Shown: positions 27,866-35,951 of the stretch, in pieces
Layout of the letters: each line of letters begins with the position of its first letter
Numbering within the stretch: position 1 is the stretch's first letter
Source of the DNA: Psychrobacter faecalis
GTDB taxonomy: Bacteria; Pseudomonadota; Gammaproteobacteria; Pseudomonadales; Moraxellaceae
NCBI RefSeq assembly: GCF_016107575.1
Contig: NZ_JABAST010000020.1
Location: 1-52,712 of the forward strand
Direction of reading: 5' to 3'
Length of the DNA stretch: 52,712 bases
The notes under the pieces: model-generated
Seen by the model: the letters and a program-made list of their open reading frames with translations, nothing else
Database searches by the model: none
What the model was told of the DNA's origin: nothing
Made by a program: the position numbers and the translations under genes

Positions 27866-29089
27866 TTAAACCGTTTGGGTTTTAATGGTTTCAAGATAAC
27901 TTCTAATATTACTCACATAATGCATTGCCTGACCATAACGGCTGTTCGACGCTCTATTTTCCGACAAATAAGCATATATGTTTGCCCAGCTTTTATCATC
28001 GATGCCATTGGCGCTCAATTTACGCTGGATACCTTTTACAGCATTTGGACCCATATTATAAGCGGCAAGGGCAAACCAGATGCGATCAGTCTTTGGTACA
28101 TCAGCGAAATCGGCTTTCATTTGCTCCAAATAACGAGCACCGCCACCAATACTTTGATACGGGTCAACGCGATCAGAGACGCCCATCGCCTTAGCGGTAT
28201 TATTGGTCAGCATCATGATACCGCGCACGCCAGTCGGAGAGACGGCATTGGCATTTAAATGCGACTCTTGATAGCCCATGGCGACCAGTAGCTCCCAATC
28301 ATGATTATAATTGCGCGCTTGCTCTTGAAACGATGACTGATAATCAGGCAACTTTTCTGTCAAGGTCTTTTTAAAATGGTCTTGGCTATAAGCGTCTTTT
28401 AATAAGTTCTGATTATAAAACGCCGCCAATTTTTGCGTGTGTTCAAGCTTAATACTATCACATAAAAAGTAACTGGCTTTTTGCGATAATGGATCGTTGG
28501 CAGAATTAAATGTCCAACTGACCTTAGGATGCAGCCCATTTTTAGTCAAGCTGGCATCATAGCCGCAGCTGACATTGACAGAAGCTAAATCTAACTGGCT
28601 TTTTAGCTGGGTGCTGGCGGTGGTCAAAGCTATATCGGCATCGCCTGATTTTAAAGCTCTGAGCGCTGCTTCTTCGCTAGCATAGGCTTTGAGATTGATG
28701 TTGACGCCAAGCCCATCTGCATAGCTACGCACTAAATCATAGCCAAAACCGTGCTGAAAGCCGTCGGTTGCAAAGTAGGTGCTGTCACCCGGTACAGCAG
28801 CAACCGTTAGAGTGTTTTCTAACATAACGTGCGCATAGGCAGGCACAGGCGCGTTCATCGTGGTCAAGCTCTCAGCCGGTAAAGAGAGCAGAGCGATGCT
28901 TGATACTTGTGCCAATTTCTTGGTTTTGGAAAATTTGGTTTTGGCGCAACCAGTCACTTTGATAGGTGCAACTGCTGGAACGAAGTTACTTTTGGTGTGC
29001 AGTAAGCGCTTAGATGGACGCAGTAAATAAGAAATACGGCGTTTGGCCCCTTGCGCAGATACTTTCACACGGTAAGTAATACGCTGCAT
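27866..29089 (-). CDS. mltF: MltF-like lytic transglycosylase with solute-binding domain
   Basis: Two-domain protein of the MltF type. A periplasmic solute-binding-like (SBP_bac_3) domain spans about 85-235 (FGYDLVRSYADGLGVNINLK, LKSGDADIALTTAS). An SLT domain spans about 260-400, with WELLVAMGYQESHL giving the catalytic Glu near 275, then TGVRGIMMLTNNTAKAMGV and FALAAYNMGPNAV. The N terminus is odd: about 60 mainly basic residues (KRRISYLLRPSKRLL) precede only a weakly hydrophobic stretch ending AYA. An ATG further in could be the real start and give a normal signal peptide. The 407 residues compare with 518 in E. coli MltF. Confidence 0.85.
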   Translation of the reverse strand: MQRITYRVKVSAQGAKRRISYLLRPSKRLLHTKSNFVPAVAPIKVTGCAKTKFSKTKKLAQVSSIALLSLPAESLTTMNAPVPAYAHVMLENTLTVAAVPGDSTYFATDGFQHGFGYDLVRSYADGLGVNINLKAYASEEAALRALKSGDADIALTTASTQLKSQLDLASVNVSCGYDASLTKNGLHPKVSWTFNSANDPLSQKASYFLCDSIKLEHTQKLAAFYNQNLLKDAYSQDHFKKTLTEKLPDYQSSFQEQARNYNHDWELLVAMGYQESHLNANAVSPTGVRGIMMLTNNTAKAMGVSDRVDPYQSIGGGARYLEQMKADFADVPKTDRIWFALAAYNMGPNAVKGIQRKLSANGIDDKSWANIYAYLSENRASNSRYGQAMHYVSNIRSYLETIKTQTV

Positions 29090-29486
29090 GGATGTCTCCT
29101 GATTTTAGCCATCCTTCATACCATAAAAATGCTTAATCAATTTATGCGGCTTATATAGTTATAAAAAGCGTATGGCTATATAAGTGGCATAAACTGGCGT
29201 TACATTTTAGATCACATCAGCCTGATAAATAGCATAAGGTCGCTGTCATCTTGTTTACATATGGCGCTGCTAACATCAAATATATAACCGTTAGCACAAC
29301 CATCTTTTTATCATTTAACGCATAGGTAGCTACTTTTTAGAAGATAAAACACGCACTTCAAACATCATTCTAAAAAAAGACGCACCACAGCGCGAAGGGT
29401 ATAAATCGGATGATTCCTTCATCGCTATAAAATGAGTTAGTGATTAAAAGACTGGCTATAAAACCATATGAAACATAGGTAAGGTC
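29090..29486. other. Intergenic region upstream of the mltF-like gene
   Basis: About 400 bp with no coding signal I trust. It is AT-rich and probably holds the mltF-like promoter on the minus strand. With 29487-30169 it makes the longest stretch of the window without a recognised gene. Confidence 0.4.
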
Positions 29487-29591
29487 ATGAATAAATTATT
29501 GAGACAAATATACAGCATAAGCGCCGTACAACTGCACTTAATCGTTGCTGCGTTTATATTAATCACGAGCTACTCTTTAAATCGATTGTAG
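29487..29591 (+). CDS. Possible small single-helix membrane protein, or gene remnant
   Basis: A 34-codon frame starting with ATG, preceded by TAAGG at a good distance, and closed by TAG TAG. It reads MNKLLRQIYSISAVQLHL then a hydrophobic run IVAAFILITSYSL and NRL, one membrane span with a basic start. It could be a small membrane protein, or the first-helix remnant of a longer membrane enzyme such as a sulfatase-type phosphoethanolamine transferase, which it loosely resembles. Nothing downstream continues that family. Confidence 0.25.
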   Translation: MNKLLRQIYSISAVQLHLIVAAFILITSYSLNRL

Positions 29592-29773
29592 TAGAGGAGC
29601 GGGCTAATAATATGGTTTGCTCAGCGATAAAGATGAGTAATACCCCTTGTCTGCTAGCGAGTAAAAAAAACACCATCAGAGAAATTTTGCTCTAATCTTA
29701 TCGCGACGCTAAAATAAAAATACTGTTTAAAACCACTGTCTCATCAGCTAAATAAGGCAAAGAGAGTATTTAA

Positions 29774-30007
29774 ATGATCACCGTTAAAAACCTTATTAAT
29801 TTATTAAAAAATAGAGCTTTAATCGATGAAAAAAATTTTAGCGCCATAACCGGAAGCTATAAAAATGGGAAGTCTCATGACAAGACATTCTTTCTTCAGG
29901 AACTAATATGCGGATATTCATTATATTATTCAAGTAGATTTAATAAATTAGCGATAAAACTTAACAATAGCACTATAAACGGTAAAAAACGCCTTTGTTT
30001 TGGCTGA
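29774..30007 (+). CDS. Hypothetical protein, doubtful
   Basis: 77 codons starting with ATG 10 bp after AAAGAGAG. The protein is basic, rich in Lys and Asn (LINLLKNRALIDEKNF, IKLNNSTINGKKRL), with no motif or membrane segment I recognise. Composition matches the surrounding AT-rich DNA, so it may be a chance frame or a decayed gene. It lies between the divergent upstream region of the mltF-like gene and the 3' end of nif3. Confidence 0.25.
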   Translation: MITVKNLINLLKNRALIDEKNFSAITGSYKNGKSHDKTFFLQELICGYSLYYSSRFNKLAIKLNNSTINGKKRLCFG

Positions 30008-30169
30008 CCCAGTGACAAAAAGTGCTATAAGAAAAGATTGCGCCTAAGCAGCATTTTCTGTATTTGACGCAAAATATTAATATTAACGCTTAATAAACTT
30101 AGTGCTTCAACTGAGAAAAAACAATTGTAGGTAGATAAAACTGTTTGATTATCAAGCGGAGCTTAATGG

Positions 30170-31051
30170 TTAGGCTGGGTTATCAATGTCAATAAAAGTC
30201 ACGAGCAAGCCAAATTGCTCAGCCAGTAGTTCGCCCAACGCTTGAATACCGCCGCGCTCGGTCGCATGGTGACCGCAGGCAAAGTAATCAATGCCAAGCT
30301 CACGGGCGCTATGGGTAGTGCGCTCTGATATTTCACCAGAAATATAAGCATCACAGCCCATCAATGCTGCTTGCTCAATCATATCTTGCGCGCCGCCCGT
30401 GCAGATACCCACGCGTTCAATCAATCTGCTGTCCGCTTGCGTAGGCTCAGCGTTGGTTGCGGCGTTATAGGTGGCGGGAATGTGTAATGGCACCCGACCT
30501 AAAGCAGCGGTAATCTGGGTAATAAGGTTTTGAGCGCTTTGCGGCTGGCAGCTGGCAATATTGCCAACCGGATGCGACTCATGCGGATAAAGCGCACCGA
30601 TGATATTCATATCGAGTAACTCAGCAAGTTTGGCATTATTGCCAATAATAGGATGGGCATCGAGTGGCAGGTGGTAGCCAATCAAAGAAATGCCATGCTG
30701 CATCAGTTTGCGAATACGTTGACCTTTCATGCCTGTGATGGTCTCAGGCTCGCCTTTCCAAAAATAGCCATGATGCACCACGATAGCATCGGCGTTATCA
30801 GCAATCGCGGCGTCAATCAACGCCTCACAGGCGGTGACACCGGTGACAATACGACCGATAGGTCGCCCGCCATCTACTTGCAAGCCATTTGGTGCATAGT
30901 CTTTAAAGGCTGCTGCTGATAAGTAGTCGTCACAAAAATCCGTCAAAGCTTGTGTGCTAATCGTCTTATTTGGCGTTTGGCTTGAAAACTGACTTGAGAA
31001 CTGATTTGAAAGCTGGTTTAAGGTTTCGGTCGAGCTATTGTGTTCGGTCAT
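30170..31051 (-). CDS. Nif3-like dinuclear metal centre protein (YbgI family)
   Basis: Widely conserved NIF3/YbgI family protein with a two-metal site; reported as GTP cyclohydrolase-like in some species, biological role unsettled. Metal ligands are visible: AIVVHHGYFWKGE (two His), LIGYHLPLDAHP (His and Asp) and ACGHHATERGG (His and Glu). DYAPNGLQVDGG opens the conserved core at about residue 52, preceded by a Gln/Ser-rich extension with repeated NQFSSQF. It is divergent from the degS-like protease gene, an arrangement I recall for nif3 and algW in Pseudomonas aeruginosa. Confidence 0.9.
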   Translation of the reverse strand: MTEHNSSTETLNQLSNQFSSQFSSQTPNKTISTQALTDFCDDYLSAAAFKDYAPNGLQVDGGRPIGRIVTGVTACEALIDAAIADNADAIVVHHGYFWKGEPETITGMKGQRIRKLMQHGISLIGYHLPLDAHPIIGNNAKLAELLDMNIIGALYPHESHPVGNIASCQPQSAQNLITQITAALGRVPLHIPATYNAATNAEPTQADSRLIERVGICTGGAQDMIEQAALMGCDAYISGEISERTTHSARELGIDYFACGHHATERGGIQALGELLAEQFGLLVTFIDIDNPA

Positions 31052-31467
31052 GGTCTTTCCTTATAATTGTTGCCGTTACGGACGGTTCTTGATTGTTTGT
31101 TATTTACAAATTTCAAGCGTTCAATGCAGTAAGTATTGCCGCTAAATAAGCAAAATATCTGTTTATAATTAACTTTGCTCTAAGTCGTTAGGGTGTTTAA
31201 TAGCGCCATTTTAGCATGGTGCTGTAAAAGAGTAGATAACGCGGATAACTGAAACGGTACACGATACGTTACTATTTATCGATGTTGCCAGTTATAATTT
31301 GCATACCTGAATCTATAGAATCCGTAGCGCTTATATTATTCAATCTTGTCTTAGGTATTACTAGGCATCATTGCCCAACGAGAAGCGTTTGCGTATAGTT
31401 ATCATTCATTCACTGTTTTTACCAAACTGTTTTCACAAAACTATTTTTAAAATAGAGAGGTTTTTAT
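31052..31467. promoter_or_regulatory. Divergent promoter region between nif3 and degS
   Basis: About 415 bp with no gene. A plus-strand candidate promoter is TTACTA (31269-31274), 18 bp, then TATAAT (31293-31298); the -10 is perfect and the -35 weak, and it would leave a leader of about 165 nt before degS. Confidence 0.35.
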
Positions 31468-32802
31468 ATGTCGTCTTCTCGGAATACCAATAACAATAAC
31501 AAGGCCGGCGCGTTAACGTGGTTGCCTTGGGTTTTGTTGCTGATAGTGGTTGCAGCGTTTATTTGGTTGTTTACGAGTATGAAGACGGCATCAGAGCAAG
31601 CGTGGGAGCCGCCTAGAACCATGCCTGCCGAGCAGCAAGCATCAGCGCCAGTGTCCGATACACCTGCGCCGATTGCTTCTTATCATAATGGCGTTGCTCG
31701 CGCGTCACAATCTGTCGTCAATATCTATACCACGCAGACGATGGCCGAGCATCCTTATATGAACGATCCGGTATTGCGCCGATTTTTTGAGTTTCATGGT
31801 GGGCCGTCCCAAGAGCAGGGCAATACCAACTTGGGTTCTGGGGTCATTGTTTCAGAAGATGGTTATATTGTGACCAACGCTCATGTCCTTGAAAAAGCTG
31901 ATGAAATTACGGTTGCCTTTAATGATGGGCGCAAGAGTCGTGCGAAATTGATTGGTACCGATCCAGACAGTGATTTGGCGGTGATTAAAGTTGATATGAC
32001 TGATTTGACGCCCCTTGGTTTCCGTAAAGACCCTATTCGTGTTGGCGATGTGGCATTGGCGATTGGTAATCCATTCGGGGTTGGTCAGACGGTGACGCAA
32101 GGTATTATCTCGGCGACAGGGCGAACAGGACTTGGCGTTAATAAGTTTGAAGACTTTATCCAGACCGATGCGGCGATCAATCCGGGTAACTCAGGTGGCG
32201 CGCTGGTTGATGCTTACGGCGAGCTCATTGGTATTAATACCGCTATTTACTCGCGCTCTGGCGGTTCGATGGGTATTGGATTTGCCATTCCTACTGCCAT
32301 CGTTGAGCAAGTGATGAATGCGATTATTAAAGATGGAAAGGTTAGCCGTGGTTGGCTCGGTATCGAAATCCAATCGCAGCTGCGCGACCCAACCCAGCTT
32401 GAAACTTCAACAGGTGTCGAAGTATTTAATGTCGTGCCTAAAAGTCCAGCGGCTAAGAGTGGCTTACGCATTGGCGATATTATTTTGTCAATTGACGGTA
32501 TTGAGATGACCGATGCCAATACCTTAATCCAGTATGTCGCTCGTAAAGCGCCAAATACCACGCTTAACGCTCAAGTCCTGCGCCAAGGCAAAAACAAGCA
32601 AGTAAAAATCCTGCTAGAAGAGCGTCCAGCGCAAGAACCTATGGCGCGCCCTGTCGTTATTCACGATGAAACGCTAGGTGGTATGGGCGATCCTAGTCTA
32701 CAAAATGATGGAGAAGAAGTGCCCATGATGTCAGAAGCGGAGCGTGACCGTATGCGCGAAGAGCTATTGCAGTTATTTGAAAGAGATGGCGCACCTTTAT
32801 AA
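31468..32802 (+). CDS. degS: Membrane-anchored S1C serine protease, DegS/AlgW type
   Basis: Periplasmic HtrA-family protease anchored by one N-terminal helix (WLPWVLLLIVVAAFIWLF, about residues 18-36). The catalytic triad is visible: His in VTNAHVLEKAD (near 138), Asp in DPDSDLAVIKVD (near 168), Ser in INPGNSGGALV (near 242). One PDZ domain follows (about 295-390; SRGWLGIEIQ, KSGLRIGDIILSIDG). A single PDZ and a membrane anchor point to DegS/AlgW, which trigger release of the envelope-stress sigma factor, rather than DegP. The C-terminal 60 residues are Met/Glu-rich and beyond the usual DegS length. No sigma or anti-sigma gene is nearby. Confidence 0.88.
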   Translation: MSSSRNTNNNNKAGALTWLPWVLLLIVVAAFIWLFTSMKTASEQAWEPPRTMPAEQQASAPVSDTPAPIASYHNGVARASQSVVNIYTTQTMAEHPYMNDPVLRRFFEFHGGPSQEQGNTNLGSGVIVSEDGYIVTNAHVLEKADEITVAFNDGRKSRAKLIGTDPDSDLAVIKVDMTDLTPLGFRKDPIRVGDVALAIGNPFGVGQTVTQGIISATGRTGLGVNKFEDFIQTDAAINPGNSGGALVDAYGELIGINTAIYSRSGGSMGIGFAIPTAIVEQVMNAIIKDGKVSRGWLGIEIQSQLRDPTQLETSTGVEVFNVVPKSPAAKSGLRIGDIILSIDGIEMTDANTLIQYVARKAPNTTLNAQVLRQGKNKQVKILLEERPAQEPMARPVVIHDETLGGMGDPSLQNDGEEVPMMSEAERDRMREELLQLFERDGAPL

Positions 32803-32840
32803 AAGTATGGTTTACACATATTACTGTGGAATTTAAAAAA

Positions 32841-32880
32841 TAAAAAAAGCGCGCTATTTTGAAGATAGCGCGCTTTTTTA
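32841..32880 (+). terminator. Bidirectional terminator between degS and yfaE
   Basis: TAAAAAAAGCGCGCTAT and ATAGCGCGCTTTTTTTA form a GC-rich perfect stem with long A- and T-runs, placed between convergent genes. Confidence 0.92.
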
Positions 32881-32920
32881 TTAGCATGTTTTTTTAATCA
32901 TAACTCTATGAATTTGGCAG

Positions 32921-33187
32921 CTACTTTTCTATTAGCTCGTGATTGATATAAATGACGCCTTGCACGCGGCAGCAACAGGGCAAGATTTCGTCTTCTTCAA
33001 TCATAGCAAGTGGCTCAAACGGATAATCAATAACGTGTGAGCTGGCGATGCGCTTGATGCGGCAACTGCCACAATAGCCTTCCTTACACTGATAATTGAT
33101 ATCATGTCCGGTGCGTAGCAATCCATCGAGCAGACTTTCGTCATCATGCAAGTAGAATTGCTTCTTACTCGTCATTACCCAAGTCAT
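32921..33187 (-). CDS. yfaE: 2Fe-2S ferredoxin for ribonucleotide reductase maintenance (YfaE-like)
   Basis: 88-residue plant-type ferredoxin. The cluster ligands are in QCKEGYCGSCRIKR, with a further Cys in ILPCCCRVQG. E. coli YfaE, encoded just after nrdAB, delivers electrons to regenerate the diferric-tyrosyl radical of NrdB; the location 146 bp after nrdB and the CxEGYCGSCR motif argue for the same role. The first ATG has AAGG 7 bp upstream; a second ATG four codons in is also possible. Confidence 0.9.
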   Translation of the reverse strand: MTWVMTSKKQFYLHDDESLLDGLLRTGHDINYQCKEGYCGSCRIKRIASSHVIDYPFEPLAMIEEDEILPCCCRVQGVIYINHELIEK

Positions 33188-33333
33188 AATTCAACCTTAT
33201 CTTAATTTTCCCATCGCATGTAAAGTTGTCTTTAATGGTACTTTTTAATCATAAAATCTTACTAAAACGATAGCGGCCTAACCTTAAAATAGTAAGATTA
33301 AGCCATGACAATAATGTGTGTAAAGTTAAACGT

Positions 33334-34467
33334 TTAAAGTTCAAAATCGTCAAAGTCGCTATTGGATAAATCTGAATCAATTTGACCGACCAGGTACGAG
33401 CTGATTTCCGTTTCTTGCGGCGCAACTTGCACGTTATCAGACGACAACCAAGTATTAATCCATGGAATAGGGTTTGATTTTGAGTTCGGGAACGCGACTG
33501 GCAAGCCAACCGCTTCCATTCGTAAATTGGTGATATATTCGATATATTGACAAAGGATATCTTTATTTAAGCCGATCATTGAGCCGTCTTTAAACAGATA
33601 ACCCGCCCATTCTTTTTCTTGCTGCGCCGCTTTGGTAAAGATTTCGATGCTTTCTGCATAGCATTCATTGGCAATCTCAACCATTTCTGGATCGTCACGA
33701 CCATTACGCATCAAGTTTAGGATATGCTGCGTACCGGTTAAATGCAGCGCCTCATCACGGGCGATTAATTTAATAATCTTAGCGTTACCTTCCATCAGCT
33801 TACGCTCAGCAAAGGCAAACGAGCAGGCAAATGACACATAAAAACGAATGGCTTCTAGGACGTTAACCGCCATCAAGCATAAATACAGCTGCTTTTTCAG
33901 CGATTTTAAGCTAACGGTCACTTCTTTGCCATTGACGGTATGCGTGCCTGCGCCATACATATTGTAAAGCTGTGAGTCGTAGTACAAATCATCGTAGTAC
34001 TTGGCGATATCAGAGGCGCGTTCTAAAATGTGCTCATTTTGCATAATGTCATCGAAGACCACGCCGGGATCATTGACGATATTACGAATGATATGGGTGT
34101 AGCTGCGCGAGTGAATGGTCTCAGAAAACGTCCAAGTCTCAATCCACGTCTCAAGCTCAGGAATTGACACCAGCGGCAATAGCACCACGTTTGGACTACG
34201 ACCTTGGATAGAGTCGAGTAGGGTCTGATATTTTAGATTACTGATAAAGATGTGCTGCTCATGCGACGACAGGTTGCCATAATCGATACGGTCTTTTGAA
34301 ACGTCGACTTCTTCTGGACGCCAAAAGAATGACAGCTGCTTTTCAATCAACTGCTCAAAGATAGGGTGTTTTTGTTGGTCATAACGCGCCACGTTGACCG
34401 GCTGACCAAAAAACATCGGCTCTGTTAGCGCATTGTTTGGCGTTTGGGAAAAAATCGAGTAAGTCAT
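33334..34467 (-). CDS. nrdB: Ribonucleoside-diphosphate reductase class Ia, beta subunit
   Basis: Carries the diiron centre and tyrosyl radical that starts ribonucleotide reduction with NrdA. The sequence closely follows E. coli Nrd[20 protein letters not shown] at the start, and the radical tyrosine in [13 protein letters not shown] (near residue 123). Iron ligands lie in the surrounding Glu/His segments and in [15 protein letters not shown]. The ATG at 34467 follows AAGGTGG and gives 377 residues (E. coli 376). In most relatives nrdB directly follows nrdA; here 2.6 kb of other genes intervene. Only 77 bp separate it from the toxin-antitoxin operon, and I see no NrdR box there. Confidence 0.97.
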   Translation of the reverse strand: MTYSIFSQTPNNALTEPMFFGQPVNVARYDQQKHPIFEQLIEKQLSFFWRPEEVDVSKDRIDYGNLSSHEQHIFISNLKYQTLLDSIQGRSPNVVLLPLVSIPELETWIETWTFSETIHSRSYTHIIRNIVNDPGVVFDDIMQNEHILERASDIAKYYDDLYYDSQLYNMYGAGTHTVNGKEVTVSLKSLKKQLYLCLMAVNVLEAIRFYVSFACSFAFAERKLMEGNAKIIKLIARDEALHLTGTQHILNLMRNGRDDPEMVEIANECYAESIEIFTKAAQQEKEWAGYLFKDGSMIGLNKDILCQYIEYITNLRMEAVGLPVAFPNSKSNPIPWINTWLSSDNVQVAPQETEISSYLVGQIDSDLSNSDFDDFEL

Positions 34468-34544
34468 AGTTCCACCTTTATAAGTGCTACAGTTGTGAAT
34501 CAAAAGTTTTAAAATACCGTCTAAAGAATACGGGCAAAACGGTG

Positions 34545-34916
34545 TTATAGGTTCTCTAAAGATATTTGCGTCTGTTCTTGACCATCATTCATATAGGCTT
34601 TAAATATCTCGCTAAGCTCACTATCGTCTAAGCCTTCTAGCTCATCGATAGCACTTTTACGCAGCGTACTTAACTCCACGTCTACGGCTTTCTGAACTTC
34701 TTTTTTTGTCTGCTTTTTAACGGGTTTTTTTGCTGGTCTTGGCGCGTCCATTTTCGCTACTGCGCTACTATCTAATTGCTGACGAACGTCCTCGATATCG
34801 ACTTCTACTTGCACGATATGCGAGTTACCATCATTTAGGTCGGAAAATACATTAGGGATAAATAAACCACCGTCTTTGATGATTGCCGTATATTGCACGT
34901 CTATGACCTCCGTCAT
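34545..34916 (-). CDS. Third gene of a relBE-like operon, possible second antitoxin
   Basis: 123 residues from ATG 34916 (the frame opens earlier but overlaps relE). The first 45 residues form a beta-rich stretch ([31 protein letters not shown]) that loosely resembles AF2212/DUF104 small antitoxin domains. A Lys/Pro/Ala-rich linker ([14 protein letters not shown]) follows, then a helical tail ending ISLENL. The last 29 residues align without gaps to the last 29 of the operon's antitoxin (12 identical, including DD, LS, MND and SL..L). This suggests that it can contact the same toxin. The gene starts 22 bp after relE. Function is an inference; I know no characterised homologue. Confidence 0.7.
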   Translation of the reverse strand: MTEVIDVQYTAIIKDGGLFIPNVFSDLNDGNSHIVQVEVDIEDVRQQLDSSAVAKMDAPRPAKKPVKKQTKKEVQKAVDVELSTLRKSAIDELEGLDDSELSEIFKAYMNDGQEQTQISLENL

Positions 34917-34938
34917 TTTTATTCTTTCTGTGTTTCGA

Positions 34939-35226
34939 TTATAGCTGGCGAGTCGCAAGCGCCTCATATACTTTGTTATTTTCTCTTTTGCCTACGGCTA
35001 ATACATAAACCACGACGACATCATCTTTGACGATATATACCAAACGATAGCCGATGGTGCGTAGTTTGATTTTATAGGCGTCTGTATGTCCTGAGAGTTT
35101 TGACGCAGGCACACGCGGACTTGCTAAGCGCTGCTGTAATTTTTTCTTAAACTGCTGCTGAATACTGGGCGCTAGCTTTTTCCATTCTTTTAACGCCAAA
35201 GGATGAAATTCAAGATTATAAGTCAT
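34939..35226 (-). CDS. relE: RelE-type mRNA interferase toxin
   Basis: 95 residues, the same length as E. coli RelE and strongly similar: LALKEWKKL, FKKKLQQRLASPRVPASKL and YKIKLRTIGYRLVY all have direct counterparts. Residues known to matter for ribosome-dependent mRNA cleavage are in place: Lys52, Lys54, Arg61, Arg81 and Tyr87 (VGKRENNKVY). The toxin is therefore expected to be active. It overlaps the antitoxin gene by 11 bp, the usual coupling of antitoxin-first modules. Confidence 0.93.
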   Translation of the reverse strand: MTYNLEFHPLALKEWKKLAPSIQQQFKKKLQQRLASPRVPASKLSGHTDAYKIKLRTIGYRLVYIVKDDVVVVYVLAVGKRENNKVYEALATRQL

Positions 35227-35467
35227 CCAAACTTACCTTTATAGGTGTTTGGTCGTCATTCATCCGTGCGCTGACAGTTTGGCTTAATGCCATATCGTCC
35301 ATCGCTTCCATCATGCGCTCATACATATCTGTGGAAACCAAGTAAGCCACCGGTTTATTATGATTTAAAATAGCAATAGACTCACCGTCTGACTGTCTAA
35401 TCAGTGCCGAAGGGTTGTTTTTCAGCTCTGAGATACTGGCTGTCTGTGTCGCAAATATTGGTTGCAT
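35216..35467 (-). CDS. Phd/YefM-type antitoxin
   Basis: 83 residues. The N-terminal part is the Phd/YefM fold (FATQTASISELKNNPSALIR, then IAILNHNKPVAYLVSTDMYERMM), which binds DNA and represses the operon in characterised modules. The C-terminal tail ending KVSLDDL resembles the RelE-binding tail of E. coli RelB (ends RVTLDEL, from memory). The pairing is thus a Phd/YefM-type DNA-binding head with a RelB-type tail. ATG 35467 has GGAG eight bases upstream. A 12 bp perfect palindrome lies 38 bp upstream of the start. Confidence 0.9.
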   Translation of the reverse strand: MQPIFATQTASISELKNNPSALIRQSDGESIAILNHNKPVAYLVSTDMYERMMEAMDDMALSQTVSARMNDDQTPIKVSLDDL

Positions 35468-35504
35468 GATTCATTCTCCGCTAAAAATATGCTCTAAATA
35501 TAGG

Positions 35505-35516
35505 GCTAATATTAGC
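35505..35516. promoter_or_regulatory. Perfect palindrome GCTAATATTAGC upstream of the antitoxin gene
   Basis: A 12 bp perfect dyad located 38-49 bp upstream of the antitoxin ATG, overlapping where the promoter should be (TATATT follows on the minus strand). Phd/YefM antitoxins repress their own operons from such palindromes, so this is a candidate operator. Confidence 0.45.
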
Positions 35517-35545
35517 ACGAAAATTAGGTCTTAATTGTTATTGTG

Positions 35546-35677
35546 TTAAATTAAATATTTGCGGTAGCCAATCCCGCCTACCGCTTGTATCTGCTTAGCC
35601 GCTGGCGTGCAGTCTATCGTGTCTGACCGCATTCCTGTTGTCTCGATACTACGCTCAGTCACGGACTGCATCGTCAT
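35546..35677 (-). CDS. Possible small ORF or remnant in the accessory region
   Basis: 43 codons from ATG, reading MTMQSVTERSIETTGMRSDT and ending GIGYRKYLI. The same frame stays open for about 25 codons upstream without a start codon, to a TAA. The stretch 35560-35720 is clearly richer in G and C than its AT-rich surroundings, so it looks like a separate insert. No domain is recognised and no ribosome site is evident; it may be a decayed gene end or part of a repeated intergenic element. Confidence 0.2.
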   Translation of the reverse strand: MTMQSVTERSIETTGMRSDTIDCTPAAKQIQAVGGIGYRKYLI

Positions 35678-35774
35678 CGTCGTCAGCAGGATACCGCTAT
35701 AGTCGCGGCTAAAAAGCCTTGCTGTAGCATTGATGCTCTTTCTAATTAAATCTACTAATTAAACGTGATTTGTA

Positions 35775-35889
35775 GGGGGCTTTTTAAGCACCGTTTGCAC
35801 GGTTTATCTATATTATGAGCAAACGCCAACTATAACGCCAACTATAGAGTCGAGTGTATTTTTGCGTAGGCTGGGTTTTTAACCCAGCT
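35775..35889. repeat. Cluster of small palindromes and a tandem repeat
   Basis: In sequence: GCTT-TTT-AAGC (35780-35790), ACCGT-TTGC-ACGGT (35791-35804), two copies of CGCCAACTATA in tandem (35825-35847), and GCTGGGTT-TTT-AACCCAGC (35871-35889). The last stem lies 63 bp past the end of the AT-rich membrane protein gene on the minus strand and might terminate it, though no T-run follows. The rest of 35468-35951 holds the palindrome and small ORF listed separately. Confidence 0.45.
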
Positions 35890-35951
35890 TCTCAATCTCG
35901 CAAAGTTACTATTAAAGTAATAGAAAATCCTGCTTAAATTATATTGTTAGA

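Noticed and set aside
34917..34967. Upstream in-frame start (MRRLRLASYN) for the third toxin-antitoxin gene
   Set aside because: It would overlap the relE 3' end by 29 bp and encode only the antiparallel frame of relE; the ATG at 34916 begins at the beta-rich domain.
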